DNA of 64,000 nt from Anaeromassilibacillus sp. An200 (GTDB lineage Bacteria > Bacillota > Clostridia > Oscillospirales > Acutalibacteraceae), in assembly GCF_002160025.1 (NCBI RefSeq), contig NZ_NFJU01000001.1, forward strand, positions 124,001 through 188,000. The letters are read 5' to 3'. Shown here one piece after another: positions 16,429-24,054 of this stretch. The stretch's first letter is position 1. Every line of letters begins with the position of its first letter. Below the pieces are notes generated by a model, which did no database searches, was not told where the DNA came from, and worked only from the letters and a program-made list of their open reading frames with translations. A program made the translations under genes and the position numbers.

Positions 16429-17262
16429 TTATTTGATTAATTCCTGTACCGTGCCAAAGGTATATCCCATTTCCTCCCATTTTGTCAGAAGCTCATCCAA
16501 AATCTCACAGTTTGTTTTGGAGGTACTGTGCAGCAAAACAATCGCTCCCGGATGCATACGGGGAAGCAGCTTTTCAAACGCCTGCTCCTTTGTTGGCTGA
16601 TTATCCTGATACCAATCCACATAGGCCAGACTCCAAAACACAGTGGTATAGCCCAGCTCCTGTGCCATTTGCAGATTTGGCTCACTGTATTTCCCCTGTG
16701 GTGGCCGGTAAAACTTCTCCATTTCCAAGCCCGTAATCTCTTTGTATTTTGTCTCCACACTCTCCATCTCTTGGCGGAACGCGTCCATTTCCGAAATCTT
16801 CGACATATCATAGTGATGGTATGTGTGATTTCCCACGGTATGCCCTTCCTCCACCATGCGCTTTACAAGGTCCGGGCTGGTTTCCAGATAATTTCCCACC
16901 ACAAAAAAAGCGGCTTTGACATTGTGTTTTTTCAGAGTGTCCAGAATGGAAGCGGTATAACCGGCTTCGTAGCCCGCGTCGAACGTCAGGTATATTTTTT
17001 TCTCTGAGGAATCCCCCACATAATAAGCGTTATATTGTGCCAAATAGTCCGAGGAAGCATTGCCAACCGGAGTTTCCCCCTCCTTTTGAAAGCTGAGCCC
17101 CCAGTTTGGATTTGTCTGAGCGGAAGCCTGCACCGCTCCTGCCCGGAATCCTCTCATCCCAAGGGGAAGCATTGCAAGGACAAGGACCACCGCGGCTGCT
17201 GCAATGATATGGCGTTTTCTGATGATAGCAAACATACTCCCACCCCTTTCCTCTTCATGCAT
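16429..17262 (-). CDS. pdaA: PdaA-like polysaccharide (muramic-acid) deacetylase
   Basis: 277 aa. ATG 17262 has AGGAGG 5 bases upstream; a second ATG nine codons on is possible. A membrane anchor or signal segment (IIAAAAVVLVLAMLPLGM) precedes the PdaA-type NPNWGLSF motif and a NodB deacetylase domain: LTFDAGYEAGYT (catalytic Asp; the usual second Asp is Ala, as in PdaA), HTVGNHTYHH metal site, FYRPPQG, and VLLHSTSKT. Members make muramic delta-lactam of the spore cortex, fitting the sporulation genes nearby. Single gene facing away from a Crp/Fnr regulator. Confidence 0.87.
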   Translation of the reverse strand: MHEEERGGSMFAIIRKRHIIAAAAVVLVLAMLPLGMRGFRAGAVQASAQTNPNWGLSFQKEGETPVGNASSDYLAQYNAYYVGDSSEKKIYLTFDAGYEAGYTASILDTLKKHNVKAAFFVVGNYLETSPDLVKRMVEEGHTVGNHTYHHYDMSKISEMDAFRQEMESVETKYKEITGLEMEKFYRPPQGKYSEPNLQMAQELGYTTVFWSLAYVDWYQDNQPTKEQAFEKLLPRMHPGAIVLLHSTSKTNCEILDELLTKWEEMGYTFGTVQELIK

Positions 17263-17300
17263 ATGTGCCTCCTCTCTGCATTATTCCCATGGAAGGACGC

Positions 17301-17330
17301 TTGCCGCTGTCTTCCTTCCTATGCTATAAT
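17301..17330 (+). promoter_or_regulatory. Promoter of the Crp/Fnr gene
   Basis: Extended -10 TGCTATAAT (hexamer 17325-17330) with a -35 TTGCCG at 17301-17306 and an 18-base spacer. Confidence 0.6.
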
Positions 17331-17399
17331 ATCTTTAAACTATCCTGTATGTAAGAAGCAAAACGGCTTTACAGCGCAGGACAAAAATGGGGAGACAAC

Positions 17400-18068
17400 A
17401 TGGAATTCAAAGAACTTTTTCCTGTTTGGAACCAGTTGACGCAGGCACAGCAAGAAACGCTGGAAAAAGCAGCCACCCTGCATCACTTTGAAAAAGGCGC
17501 CCGGATCCACAGCGGCAGCGGCGACTGCGTCGGCCTTCTGCTGATTTCCAAAGGGCTTCTGCGGGTCTTTACCTGCACGGAGGAGGGGCGGGAAATCACG
17601 CTCTATCGCCTGTTTGAGCGCGATTTGTGTCTCTTTTCCGCATCCTGTATGCTTCACAGCCTTCAGATGGATGTGTATGTGGAAGCAGAGGAATCAACAG
17701 CGGCATATCTAATTCCACCGCAGATCTACCAAAAGCTGATGACTTCCTCGCTTCCCATTGCAAATTATACAAACGAGCTGATGGCTTCCCGTTTCTCGGA
17801 GGTCATGTGGCTGCTGGATCAGGTTCTCAGCAAAAGCTTCGACGCACGGCTTGCCGCTTTCCTGCTGGAGGAACGAGACGTGGAGGGCCGGGATGATTTG
17901 CACATCACCCACGATCAGATCGCACGTCACCTGGGGAGCGCACGAGAAGTGGTTTCCCGGATGCTCAAGCATTTTCAGGCGGAAGGGCTCACAGAAACCG
18001 CCCGCGGAACCATTCTTTTGAAAAACTGCGAGGGGCTCGAACGGCTTGCGGGAACAGCCCGCCGCTAA
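17400..18068 (+). CDS. Crp/Fnr-family transcriptional regulator
   Basis: 222 aa. N-terminal cyclic-nucleotide-like beta barrel (residues ~15-115; GLLLISKGLLRVF, GREITLYRLFERDLC), long dimer helix (~120-145), then the Crp HTH (ITHDQIARHLGSAREVVSRML by position ~165-185). The barrel lacks the Crp cAMP-binding signature, and Cys residues occur at CVGL, FTCTE and LCLFSASC; an Fnr-type N-terminal cluster is not evident. In anaerobes many such proteins respond to redox or nitrosative stress. GGGGAGACAAC precedes ATG 17400. Single-gene unit. Confidence 0.9.
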   Translation: MEFKELFPVWNQLTQAQQETLEKAATLHHFEKGARIHSGSGDCVGLLLISKGLLRVFTCTEEGREITLYRLFERDLCLFSASCMLHSLQMDVYVEAEESTAAYLIPPQIYQKLMTSSLPIANYTNELMASRFSEVMWLLDQVLSKSFDARLAAFLLEERDVEGRDDLHITHDQIARHLGSAREVVSRMLKHFQAEGLTETARGTILLKNCEGLERLAGTARR

Positions 18069-18083
18069 AACCGATATAGACAG

Positions 18084-18121
18084 AAAAAGGGAGACACAGC
18101 GCTTGGCTGTGCCTCCTTTTT
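18084..18121. terminator. Bidirectional terminator between the Crp/Fnr gene and hpf
   Basis: AAAAAGG.GAG.CACAGC / GCTGTG.CTC.CTTTTT hairpin, T-rich on both strands. Confidence 0.8.
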
Positions 18122-18136
18122 AGGAAGTTCAGGTTC

Positions 18137-18673
18137 TTATTCTTCTTCGTCGGGCTCCAGGAGACCATAGCCGCCATCACGGCGGGCATAAACTACATTA
18201 ATCTCCCCGGACTCTTCATTGCGGAACATATAGAACTGGTGATCCAGCATGTTCATTTGCAGAATTGCCTCTTCCACGTGCATCGGTTTGACCGGGAAGC
18301 GCTTCACACGAGCCACGTTGTATTCCTCGGGCTCCTCCTCGGAATTGTAATAATCCATCACATACTGATCCAAAGCCGCGGAGTGGATCTGCTTATCCAG
18401 CTTCGCCTTATTCTTTCGAATCTGGCGTCCCAAAGCGCTGATCACGCGATCCAACGCCTCGTTCATTTCCAGCTCGGTGGCCTCGGCACGATAAATCATG
18501 CCGCGCTGCTTGATCGTTATCTCAACTGTCTGGCGGTTTTTCTCCACCGTGACGACGACATTTGCCTCCGCATCCTCATCAAAAATGCGTTCAAAACGCG
18601 AAAGCTTTTTCTGGGCAAGCTGTTTGAAATTATCCCTGAGATTGACTTTTCTTCCAGTAATGCTGATTCTCAT
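18137..18673 (-). CDS. hpf: Ribosome hibernation promoting factor, long form
   Basis: 178 aa: N-terminal ribosome-binding domain (MRISITGRKVNL... through about residue 100, with the basic helix GRQIRKNKAKLDKQI) and the C-terminal dimerisation domain (EEYNVARVKRFPVKPMHVEE to the end) typical of long HPF, which joins ribosomes into 100S dimers in stationary phase. AAGGAG lies 8 bases before ATG 18673. Own promoter with an extended -10. Located after the fumarase/amidohydrolase genes on the same strand. Confidence 0.96.
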   Translation of the reverse strand: MRISITGRKVNLRDNFKQLAQKKLSRFERIFDEDAEANVVVTVEKNRQTVEITIKQRGMIYRAEATELEMNEALDRVISALGRQIRKNKAKLDKQIHSAALDQYVMDYYNSEEEPEEYNVARVKRFPVKPMHVEEAILQMNMLDHQFYMFRNEESGEINVVYARRDGGYGLLEPDEEE

Positions 18674-18739
18674 TGTAACATCTCCTTGCCATTCCGTATC
18701 ATGCCGGAGAATCCGGCGCAGGGATAAGTCTGCACCTTT

Positions 18740-18768
18740 ATTATAGCAATACAGGATAAAAAAGTAAA
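18740..18768 (-). promoter_or_regulatory. Promoter of hpf
   Basis: Minus strand -35 TTTACT (18768-18763), 17-base spacer, extended -10 TGCTATAAT (hexamer 18745-18740). Confidence 0.7.
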
Positions 18769-18780
18769 TAAAATTTATGC

Positions 18781-19623
18781 CTAAATTGTGACTATTTTAT
18801 GGCGGGTTACATGACATCCGACATTCACCGACACGGGAAGGCCGGCAATGTGCGTTGGCGCCCACTCGATGTTCACCGCAAGCGCCGTTGTATCACCGCC
18901 GAAGCCCTGCGGACCCACTCCAAGCTGATTGACCGCCTCGAGCATTTTCTGCTCCAGGGCGGCATAGTAGGGATCGGCATTGCGCTTCGACACCGAACGG
19001 CAGAGAGCCTGCTTCGCCAAAAGCGCGCACTGCTCAAAATCGCCCCCGATTCCAACGCCGAGCACCACCGGCGGACAGGGATTTCCTCCGGCTTCCCGAA
19101 CCGTTTCCGCGACAAAGGAGATAATATCCTCTTCTGTTGCAGCGGGAGTCATCATGCGAAGACGGCTCATATTTTCACTGCCAAAGCCTTTGGGAGCCAC
19201 CGTCAGCGTGACGCGATCGCCGGGAACCAGGCGGGTATGCACAATCGCGGGAGTATTGTCCCCTGTGTTGCCTCGCCGGATAGGATCCGCAGCAACGGAG
19301 CAGCGCAAAAGGCCCTCTGTATAACCAAGGCGCACTCCCTCGTGAATCGCGTCCTCAAAGGAACCTCCCACAAGGTGAACATCCTGGCCCACCTCCGCAA
19401 ACACAACCGCCATTCCTGTATCCTGACACACAGGAAGGCCCAAACGGCGTGCCGCCTGCATATTCTCACACAGATCACAGAGCACCGCACGCCCCAGCGC
19501 GCTGTGCTCTGTCTCTGCGGCATTCTGAATTTTTTGTTCCAAATCTGCCGGAAGCTCACGATTTGCTTCCACACACAGACGCGCTACCGCATCCGTAATT
19601 TCTTTGACATGCAGTTCCCGCAT
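18781..19623 (-). CDS. Class I fumarase-type hydro-lyase, alpha subunit
   Basis: 280 aa, the usual length of the alpha subunit in two-subunit iron-sulfur fumarases or L(+)-tartrate dehydratases. Three candidate [4Fe-4S] cysteines: CQDTGMA (Cys66), NPCPPVVLGVGIGG, and VGCHVTRHK near the end. It would hydrate fumarate to malate or act on a related diacid. The beta subunit, normally directly downstream, is missing here: the next gene is hpf. It follows an amidohydrolase gene by 11 bases, suggesting a catabolic pair in which the hydrolase product feeds a hydratase. Confidence 0.9.
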   Translation of the reverse strand: MRELHVKEITDAVARLCVEANRELPADLEQKIQNAAETEHSALGRAVLCDLCENMQAARRLGLPVCQDTGMAVVFAEVGQDVHLVGGSFEDAIHEGVRLGYTEGLLRCSVAADPIRRGNTGDNTPAIVHTRLVPGDRVTLTVAPKGFGSENMSRLRMMTPAATEEDIISFVAETVREAGGNPCPPVVLGVGIGGDFEQCALLAKQALCRSVSKRNADPYYAALEQKMLEAVNQLGVGPQGFGGDTTALAVNIEWAPTHIAGLPVSVNVGCHVTRHKIVTI

Positions 19624-19634
19624 AACAGCCTCCC

Positions 19635-20801
19635 TCAGCGAACACGCTTCCCGCTGATATAAACCATCTCCGGCTTGGCGGAAAGGGACAGCGGATTGGC
19701 ACGAAAGACGACAAAATCAGCGTCCTTTCCCATCTCAAGACTGCCGACACGATCATCGATCCCACAGATTTTGGCCGGATTGCAGGTGATGGCGGCAAGA
19801 GCTTCCTCCTCATCCATCCCCTCCCGCACGGCCAGTGCCGCGCACAGAGGGAGATACTGAATCGGAACAACAGGATGGTCCGTGATAATCGCGGTGGGGA
19901 CTCCAGCGCGCGTCAGGCTTCCGGGCGTCGCGGGAGTGAGATTGCGCAGTTCGGGCTTGGAACGATCGCACAGCAGCGGGCCGGAGAGAACACGCACATG
20001 CTCTTCAGCCAGCTCGTCCGCAACAAGACCGCCTTCTGTGCCATGTACAATCACATAGTCCAGCTGGAATTCCGCCGCGATGCGCATGGCGGTAAAGATA
20101 TCGTCGGCCCGATGCGCATGGAAATGCACTTTGACCTCTCCACGCAGGACGGGCAGAAGCGCTTCGCACTTTCCATCATACTCGGGGGGATCGATTTCGC
20201 TGTCCTCCTCCGCGCGCACAACAGCTTCCTCATACCGCTTCGCTTTCATCAGCTGATCACGGATCAAGGCAGCAGTCGCCATACGCGTGGACGGAGCCTG
20301 GTTCTTATCATGATAGACATTCTTCGGGTTTTCTCCCAGCGCCATTTTCATCGCGACAGGAGCACGCACGATCATTTTATCCACGCGCTTTCCGAAGGTT
20401 TTGAGAGCGGCAAACTGCCCGCCGATGGGATTGGCGCTGCCGGGACCGGTCAGAACCGTTGTAATCCCCGCGTCCACCGCTTCGGAAAAGCAACGATCCA
20501 TAGGGTTCACAGCGTCAATGGCACGCAGATGCGGCTGAACCGGATCCGTCTCCTCATTGCCGTCATCCCCTTCGAAGCAAAGGCCGTCCTCCCACATCCC
20601 GATATGGGTATGCGCGTCAATAAAGCCCGGATAGACATGAGCACCCTGCAGATCGACAACCTCGCCGTCTGCTTCCACCGGCATTGCGCCGATCTCCATA
20701 ATTTTCGTGCCTTCTATCCGCATATAGCCATTTTTCAGCGTCACACCGGCCATGGTGTGAATCACTGCGTTGGTAAAGAACAACGAATCCACGCTCCCCA
20801 T
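19635..20801 (-). CDS. Amidohydrolase-family metal hydrolase
   Basis: About 388 aa from ATG 20801 (MGSVDSLFF); the frame stays open to an ATG at 20870 but that stretch overlaps the terminator of the preceding gene, so the later start is preferred; ribosome site weak. Metal ligands of the TIM-barrel family: AHTHIG (His64 and His66), HFHAH, VHGTEGG and the Asp of ITDHPVV, with the C-terminal return of the beta domain (MGKDADFVVF). The close relatives I recall act on imidazolonepropionate- or dipeptide-like amides; substrate is not determined. Paired with the fumarase alpha gene. Confidence 0.88.
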   Translation of the reverse strand: MGSVDSLFFTNAVIHTMAGVTLKNGYMRIEGTKIMEIGAMPVEADGEVVDLQGAHVYPGFIDAHTHIGMWEDGLCFEGDDGNEETDPVQPHLRAIDAVNPMDRCFSEAVDAGITTVLTGPGSANPIGGQFAALKTFGKRVDKMIVRAPVAMKMALGENPKNVYHDKNQAPSTRMATAALIRDQLMKAKRYEEAVVRAEEDSEIDPPEYDGKCEALLPVLRGEVKVHFHAHRADDIFTAMRIAAEFQLDYVIVHGTEGGLVADELAEEHVRVLSGPLLCDRSKPELRNLTPATPGSLTRAGVPTAIITDHPVVPIQYLPLCAALAVREGMDEEEALAAITCNPAKICGIDDRVGSLEMGKDADFVVFRANPLSLSAKPEMVYISGKRVR

Positions 20802-20835
20802 TCTATTTCTACATTTTTCGCCGTTTACGGGCAAA

Positions 20836-20868
20836 AAAAGCGGAGCAGTGTTTCCACTCCGCTTCCTC
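20836..20868 (-). terminator. Terminator after the S1-domain gene
   Basis: Hairpin AAGCGGAG / CTCCGCTT, followed on the minus strand by seven T. It ends the sporulation/division cluster transcript 35 bases before the amidohydrolase start. Confidence 0.82.
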
Positions 20869-20887
20869 ATGAAAGCCTTCGGCCGTA

Positions 20888-21334
20888 TTATTTCTGAGAA
20901 CCGCCATGGCGGGAGAACCCGCCGCGTTTCGATTCCATGCAGCGCTTGAGATCGGACATTTTCTCATCGCTGGTCTGCTTAAAGCGGGACATCATTTCCT
21001 CAAAAGAGCCGCCTTCGTTTCTCCGGCTCTGCCACTCATAATTGCCGGGACGTCCGGGACGCTGCTGGCGTGGTGCGGAATTTCCCGTTCTCGGCGGCGG
21101 ATCCACCGCGCGCTTCATGGAAAGGCTGATCTTTCCATCCTCGTTGATATTGAGGATTTTGACCTTGATCGTCTGATTCTCCGTCACATAATCGCGAATC
21201 TCTTTGACGAAGGTGGAGGCCACCTCAGAAATATGTACCATTCCCGTGCGTCCTCCGGGCAGTTCCACAAACGCGCCGAATTTCGTGATCCCCGTCACTT
21301 TTCCTTCCAGGACCATTCCTACCTCAAGCTGCAT
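20888..21334 (-). CDS. yabR: S1 RNA-binding domain protein, YabR type
   Basis: 148 aa. S1 domain at residues ~5-72: VLEGKVTGITKFGAFVELPGG, HISEVA, VKVKILNINEDGKISLSMK. The C-terminal half is Arg/Gln/Gly-rich and probably disordered. Homologues (YabR, general stress protein 13) bind RNA or ribosomes. Last gene of the spoVB-like/mazG/yabO/yabP/yabQ/divIC/yabR cluster, as in Bacillus and Clostridium. Confidence 0.93.
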   Translation of the reverse strand: MQLEVGMVLEGKVTGITKFGAFVELPGGRTGMVHISEVASTFVKEIRDYVTENQTIKVKILNINEDGKISLSMKRAVDPPPRTGNSAPRQQRPGRPGNYEWQSRRNEGGSFEEMMSRFKQTSDEKMSDLKRCMESKRGGFSRHGGSQK

Positions 21335-21366
21335 AAACTTGTTTTATCCTCCTTAATATGTGGGTC

Positions 21367-21684
21367 TTAATTACCGGCGATATTGACAAAAACGCGCTCG
21401 TCAGGTTTGGCATATCCAAGTTCTTCCCTGGCGTAGCGTTCCAGATATTCACTGTTTTGCTCCGAACCGTCTGAAAGGGCGCGGCGCAGCTCCTCATTCC
21501 GGATATTCTGTTCCTCCAGCTGCTGCTGCATCTCACTGAGCTCTTTCGACTTTTCGCTGATCTGCACCTGCTGGTTGATAAGAGCCGCAATCATATAAAC
21601 CGCAAACGCACAGATCGCAATTTTCAGCAACAAGCTTGTTTTTCTTTTTTTATGGTTCTGTATGACCTGCAAGCTCCGCACCAT
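21367..21684 (-). CDS. divIC: Septum formation initiator DivIC/FtsB family
   Basis: About 105 aa from ATG 21684 (MVRSLQVIQNHKK); a GTG at 21732 would add 16 residues, and neither has a strong ribosome site. Basic cytoplasmic head, one membrane helix (LLLKIAICAFAVYMIAALI, about 17-36), then an extracellular coiled coil (SEKSKELSEMQQQLEEQ) and the family ending (LERYAREELGYAKPDERVFV). Part of the FtsL-DivIB-DivIC division complex. It overlaps the end of yabQ by 35 bases. Confidence 0.92.
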   Translation of the reverse strand: MVRSLQVIQNHKKRKTSLLLKIAICAFAVYMIAALINQQVQISEKSKELSEMQQQLEEQNIRNEELRRALSDGSEQNSEYLERYAREELGYAKPDERVFVNIAGN

Positions 21685-22207
21685 CCTTTCGCGCAGGAAT
21701 TCTCTTTCGTTTGATCTTCCGCGAAGATCCACTCCGATTATACACTACTTTCCCGGGCGGTTTCAAGGCTTTTTTCCGCTGTTTCAGGATTTTTTTCAGA
21801 AAAGCTTTCGCCTTGCCGGACAGACGGATCAGAAGAGCCTTTCCGGAAGCGGCCAAACATTGTACCGGACGGAACAGCAATCGTTCCAAAACCCACAAAA
21901 CCGCCGAAGCAAGCCGAACGGTAATCTTCCCCAAGGTAAACGCATACAGGCACCACCCCAGACCTTCCCCCAGAAAAAGGTAAAAGCGAAGCACACCGCT
22001 GCATGACGCCAGAGCGGTGAGAAAGGTGAGAAAGGAACAGAGAACCAGCACGGCTGTATCCAGAAAAAAGACCTGCCGTTTCGGCGGGCGCATCAGAATT
22101 CGGTACACACGGACCGCATCATAAAGAGCCCCCAGCAAAACACCCGCCGCAACCGCAATCAGGAAACCGTGCAGCTGTTCCTCTAAAGGAAGATTCAGCT
22201 CTGTCAT
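21650..22207 (-). CDS. yabQ: Spore cortex biosynthesis protein YabQ
   Basis: 185 aa. N-terminal membrane part with about four helices, containing the family pattern GVLLGALYDAVRVYR (about 22-36) and FFLDTAVLVLCSFLTFL, then a long basic cytoplasmic tail (FLKKILKQRKKALK, RKIKRKRIP). YabQ sits in the outer forespore membrane and is needed for cortex formation. It overlaps yabP by 4 bases (ATGA) and divIC by 35 bases. Strong evidence that the organism makes endospores. Confidence 0.93.
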   Translation of the reverse strand: MTELNLPLEEQLHGFLIAVAAGVLLGALYDAVRVYRILMRPPKRQVFFLDTAVLVLCSFLTFLTALASCSGVLRFYLFLGEGLGWCLYAFTLGKITVRLASAVLWVLERLLFRPVQCLAASGKALLIRLSGKAKAFLKKILKQRKKALKPPGKVVYNRSGSSRKIKRKRIPARKDGAELAGHTEP

Positions 22208-22485
22208 TTAAACAACCGGGAAAGCACACCGCCTCCCTGCCTCCCCTCTGTATAAGTCAGAGAGGAAACCTCTCCCGTCAGGGTCAGTTCTCCGGTTTCC
22301 ATGTTCAGCCTGTTGATGTGCAGTCCGCTTCCCTTGATGATCAATTCACCCAAATCGGTGTAAGCAACGATTGTCTGTTCATCAAAGCTGTCCACATTGG
22401 AAACCCCTGTGGCTGTAAACGCGCGCCGGTTTTCCAAAATCACACTGTGCGGCAGTTTTCCCTGCTTTTTTTCCTCCGTCATCCC
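22204..22485 (-). CDS. yabP: Sporulation protein YabP
   Basis: 93 aa. ATG 22485 is chosen because GGAGG lies 11 bases upstream. A YabP/YqfC-type beta protein: HSVILENRRAFTATGVSNVDSFDEQ, then VAYTDLGELIIKGSGLHINRLNMETGELTLTGEV. Needed at the spore stage together with YabQ, whose start codon overlaps its stop. Probably sigma-E controlled as in Bacillus, but I could not pick a clear sigma-E promoter in the 159-bp gap between this gene and rqcP. Confidence 0.93.
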   Translation of the reverse strand, partial: GMTEEKKQGKLPHSVILENRRAFTATGVSNVDSFDEQTIVAYTDLGELIIKGSGLHINRLNMETGELTLTGEVSSLTYTEGRQGGGVLSRLFK

Positions 22486-22644
22486 ATTTCCCTCCGCTTG
22501 GCAAAGACCTCCGCAAGCGGGCGGAAACACACCCCGCCAGAAGGCCTCCTCGCCGGGCACGGCAGCCGGACGGACACATTCCCCGTCCGGCCTGACCCAT
22601 TGAGGATAGTAATGTGTATGCAGGGAGGACGGCAGAACATTCCC

Positions 22645-22887
22645 TTAGTCGAGGAACTCGTAAAGTTCTCCCGCCTCCTCTTTCTTGGCATACTCGGAAA
22701 CGGAAAGAATTCGTGCCTTCAAGGTGCGTGCTCCCAGCTGCACCTCCAGCACGTCACCCACCTTCACGTCATACGACGCACGGGCAGGCTTGCCGTTGAC
22801 CAGGACACGCCCGGCGTCGCAGGCTTCATTTGCCACCGTGCGGCGTTTGATCAAGCGGGATACCTTCAAATATTTGTCAAGTCTCAT
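22645..22887 (-). CDS. rqcP: S4-domain protein RqcP (YabO)
   Basis: 80 aa. ATG 22887 (MRLDKYLKVSRL) follows GGGAGG by 8 bases. An S4 RNA-binding fold fills the protein (DKYLKVSRLIKRRTVA, AGRVLVNG, VKVGDVLEVQLG). RqcP/Hsp15 works with RqcH and tRNA-Ala to add alanine tails to nascent chains on stalled 50S subunits. It lies in its classic position between mazG and yabP, but an HU gene and a strong terminator separate it from mazG here. Confidence 0.94.
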   Translation of the reverse strand: MRLDKYLKVSRLIKRRTVANEACDAGRVLVNGKPARASYDVKVGDVLEVQLGARTLKARILSVSEYAKKEEAGELYEFLD

Positions 22888-22904
22888 CCATTTCACCTCC
22901 CAAT

Positions 22905-22955
22905 AAAAAAAGAGCTGCATCCGGCGCGCTTTCGCGCGCTTCGTCCGCAGCCCTC
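22905..22955 (-). terminator. Terminator of the HU gene, directly before rqcP
   Basis: Hairpin GAGGGCTGC...GCGCGCGAAAGCGCGC...GCAGCTC followed on the minus strand by seven T. The T-run ends only 18 bases before the rqcP start, so rqcP depends on read-through or a promoter inside the hairpin. Confidence 0.88.
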
Positions 22956-22971
22956 GTTTATTTTGAAAACC

Positions 22972-23247
22972 TTACTTCGCGACAGAATCCTTGAACGCTT
23001 TACCGGCCTTGAAAGCGGGAACCTTGGAAGCCGGGATCGTGATCGGAGAGTTGGATCTGGGGTCGCGGCCCTGACGGGCGCTGCGGGAGCGAACCTCAAA
23101 CGTGCCGAAACCAACAAGCTGAACCTTCTCGTCAGCGGCAAGAGCCTCCACGATGGTATCAAGAACAGCGTTCACGGCGCTGTCGGCATCCTTCTTGGAA
23201 ATGCTGGCTTTCTCCGCAACAGCGGCAATCAACTCGGTTTTATTCAT
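22972..23247 (-). CDS. hup: HU family DNA-binding protein
   Basis: 91 aa, start ATG 23247 after GGAGG with an 8-base spacer. Whole protein matches [41 protein letters not shown], and the arm RNPxT-like segment ([23 protein letters not shown]). Nucleoid protein that bends DNA. The usual Asn-Pro at the arm tip is Ser-Pro preceded by Asn (RSNSPITI), still consistent. Lies between mazG and rqcP, an arrangement seen in Clostridia. Confidence 0.97.
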   Translation of the reverse strand: MNKTELIAAVAEKASISKKDADSAVNAVLDTIVEALAADEKVQLVGFGTFEVRSRSARQGRDPRSNSPITIPASKVPAFKAGKAFKDSVAK

Positions 23248-23305
23248 TCTTTTGACCTCCACAAATTTATTAATTATCGGAGCATGAGCCCGAAAATTAC
23301 ATCTT

Positions 23306-24013
23306 TTATTTTGTGTTTTCCTTTTCTGCAAACTCGGCAAGAAAAGCGTCGCTCGTCCGTGTCAGCGATTCCTCCGCTTCCACACCGAGAGCATCTGCCA
23401 ATCCCGCGGCTGCGAAAAGAAGCTGTCCCAGCAGAGCTTTCTGCTCTTCTTTGGTTCTGCCCGAGAGGGAAGACAGGCCCGCAAGGGCTTCCCCCGCCTC
23501 ACACAAGCAGTCCTGTGCCGTAAACGGCTCCGTGGACGCAGCTTTATGGCGAAGCTTCTGCGCCCGCATCAGAGCCGGAAGCGTCCGCGCCACGCTTTGC
23601 AGCACCTCTGTCTGGGATTTCTGGTGCTTGGAGGATTTCTTGATGGCGTCCCAGTTGCGCAGCACATCTCCTGTGCCATTCACCAAAACATCTCCAAACA
23701 CGTGCGGATGGCGCAGGATCATTTTCCGCACCACACCGTCTGTGACATCCTCAAAGGAAAAGGTTCCCTTTTCCTTCTCCAACTGTGCATGAAAAACAAC
23801 CTGAAACAAAACGTCTCCCAGCTCCTCCTCGAGAAGCTCCACGTCCTTGTTGTCAATCGCTTCCAGCGCCTCATAGGTTTCCTCCAGAAAACACTGACGG
23901 ATAGACTCATGCGTCTGTTCCCTGTCCCAGGGACAACCGTCCGGCGCCCGCAGGCGTTCCATCACAGCCAGCAGATCTTCCATCGTGTAGGTTTCCTTCT
24001 GAACGAAATCCAA
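23306..24013 (-). CDS. mazG: Nucleoside triphosphate pyrophosphohydrolase MazG
   Basis: About 235 aa from TTG 24013, preferred because GAGGGG lies 8 bases before it; ATGs at 24040 and 24037 have no ribosome site. All-alpha MazG fold: [19 protein letters not shown], then metal-binding EExxE...D ([17 protein letters not shown]), and RHPHVFGD. The first domain is complete and the second is degenerate ([18 protein letters not shown]). It hydrolyses dNTPs or NTPs to monophosphates. It follows the flippase gene and precedes hup. Confidence 0.92.
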   Translation of the reverse strand: MDFVQKETYTMEDLLAVMERLRAPDGCPWDREQTHESIRQCFLEETYEALEAIDNKDVELLEEELGDVLFQVVFHAQLEKEKGTFSFEDVTDGVVRKMILRHPHVFGDVLVNGTGDVLRNWDAIKKSSKHQKSQTEVLQSVARTLPALMRAQKLRHKAASTEPFTAQDCLCEAGEALAGLSSLSGRTKEEQKALLGQLLFAAAGLADALGVEAEESLTRTSDAFLAEFAEKENTK

Positions 24014-24054
24014 GGCACATTCCCCTCTGCTTTTCATCACAATTTCATCACAGT

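Noticed and set aside
20802-20870. Upstream 23-codon extension of the amidohydrolase
   Set aside because: This region is the terminator hairpin of the preceding gene; the conserved protein starts at about 20801.
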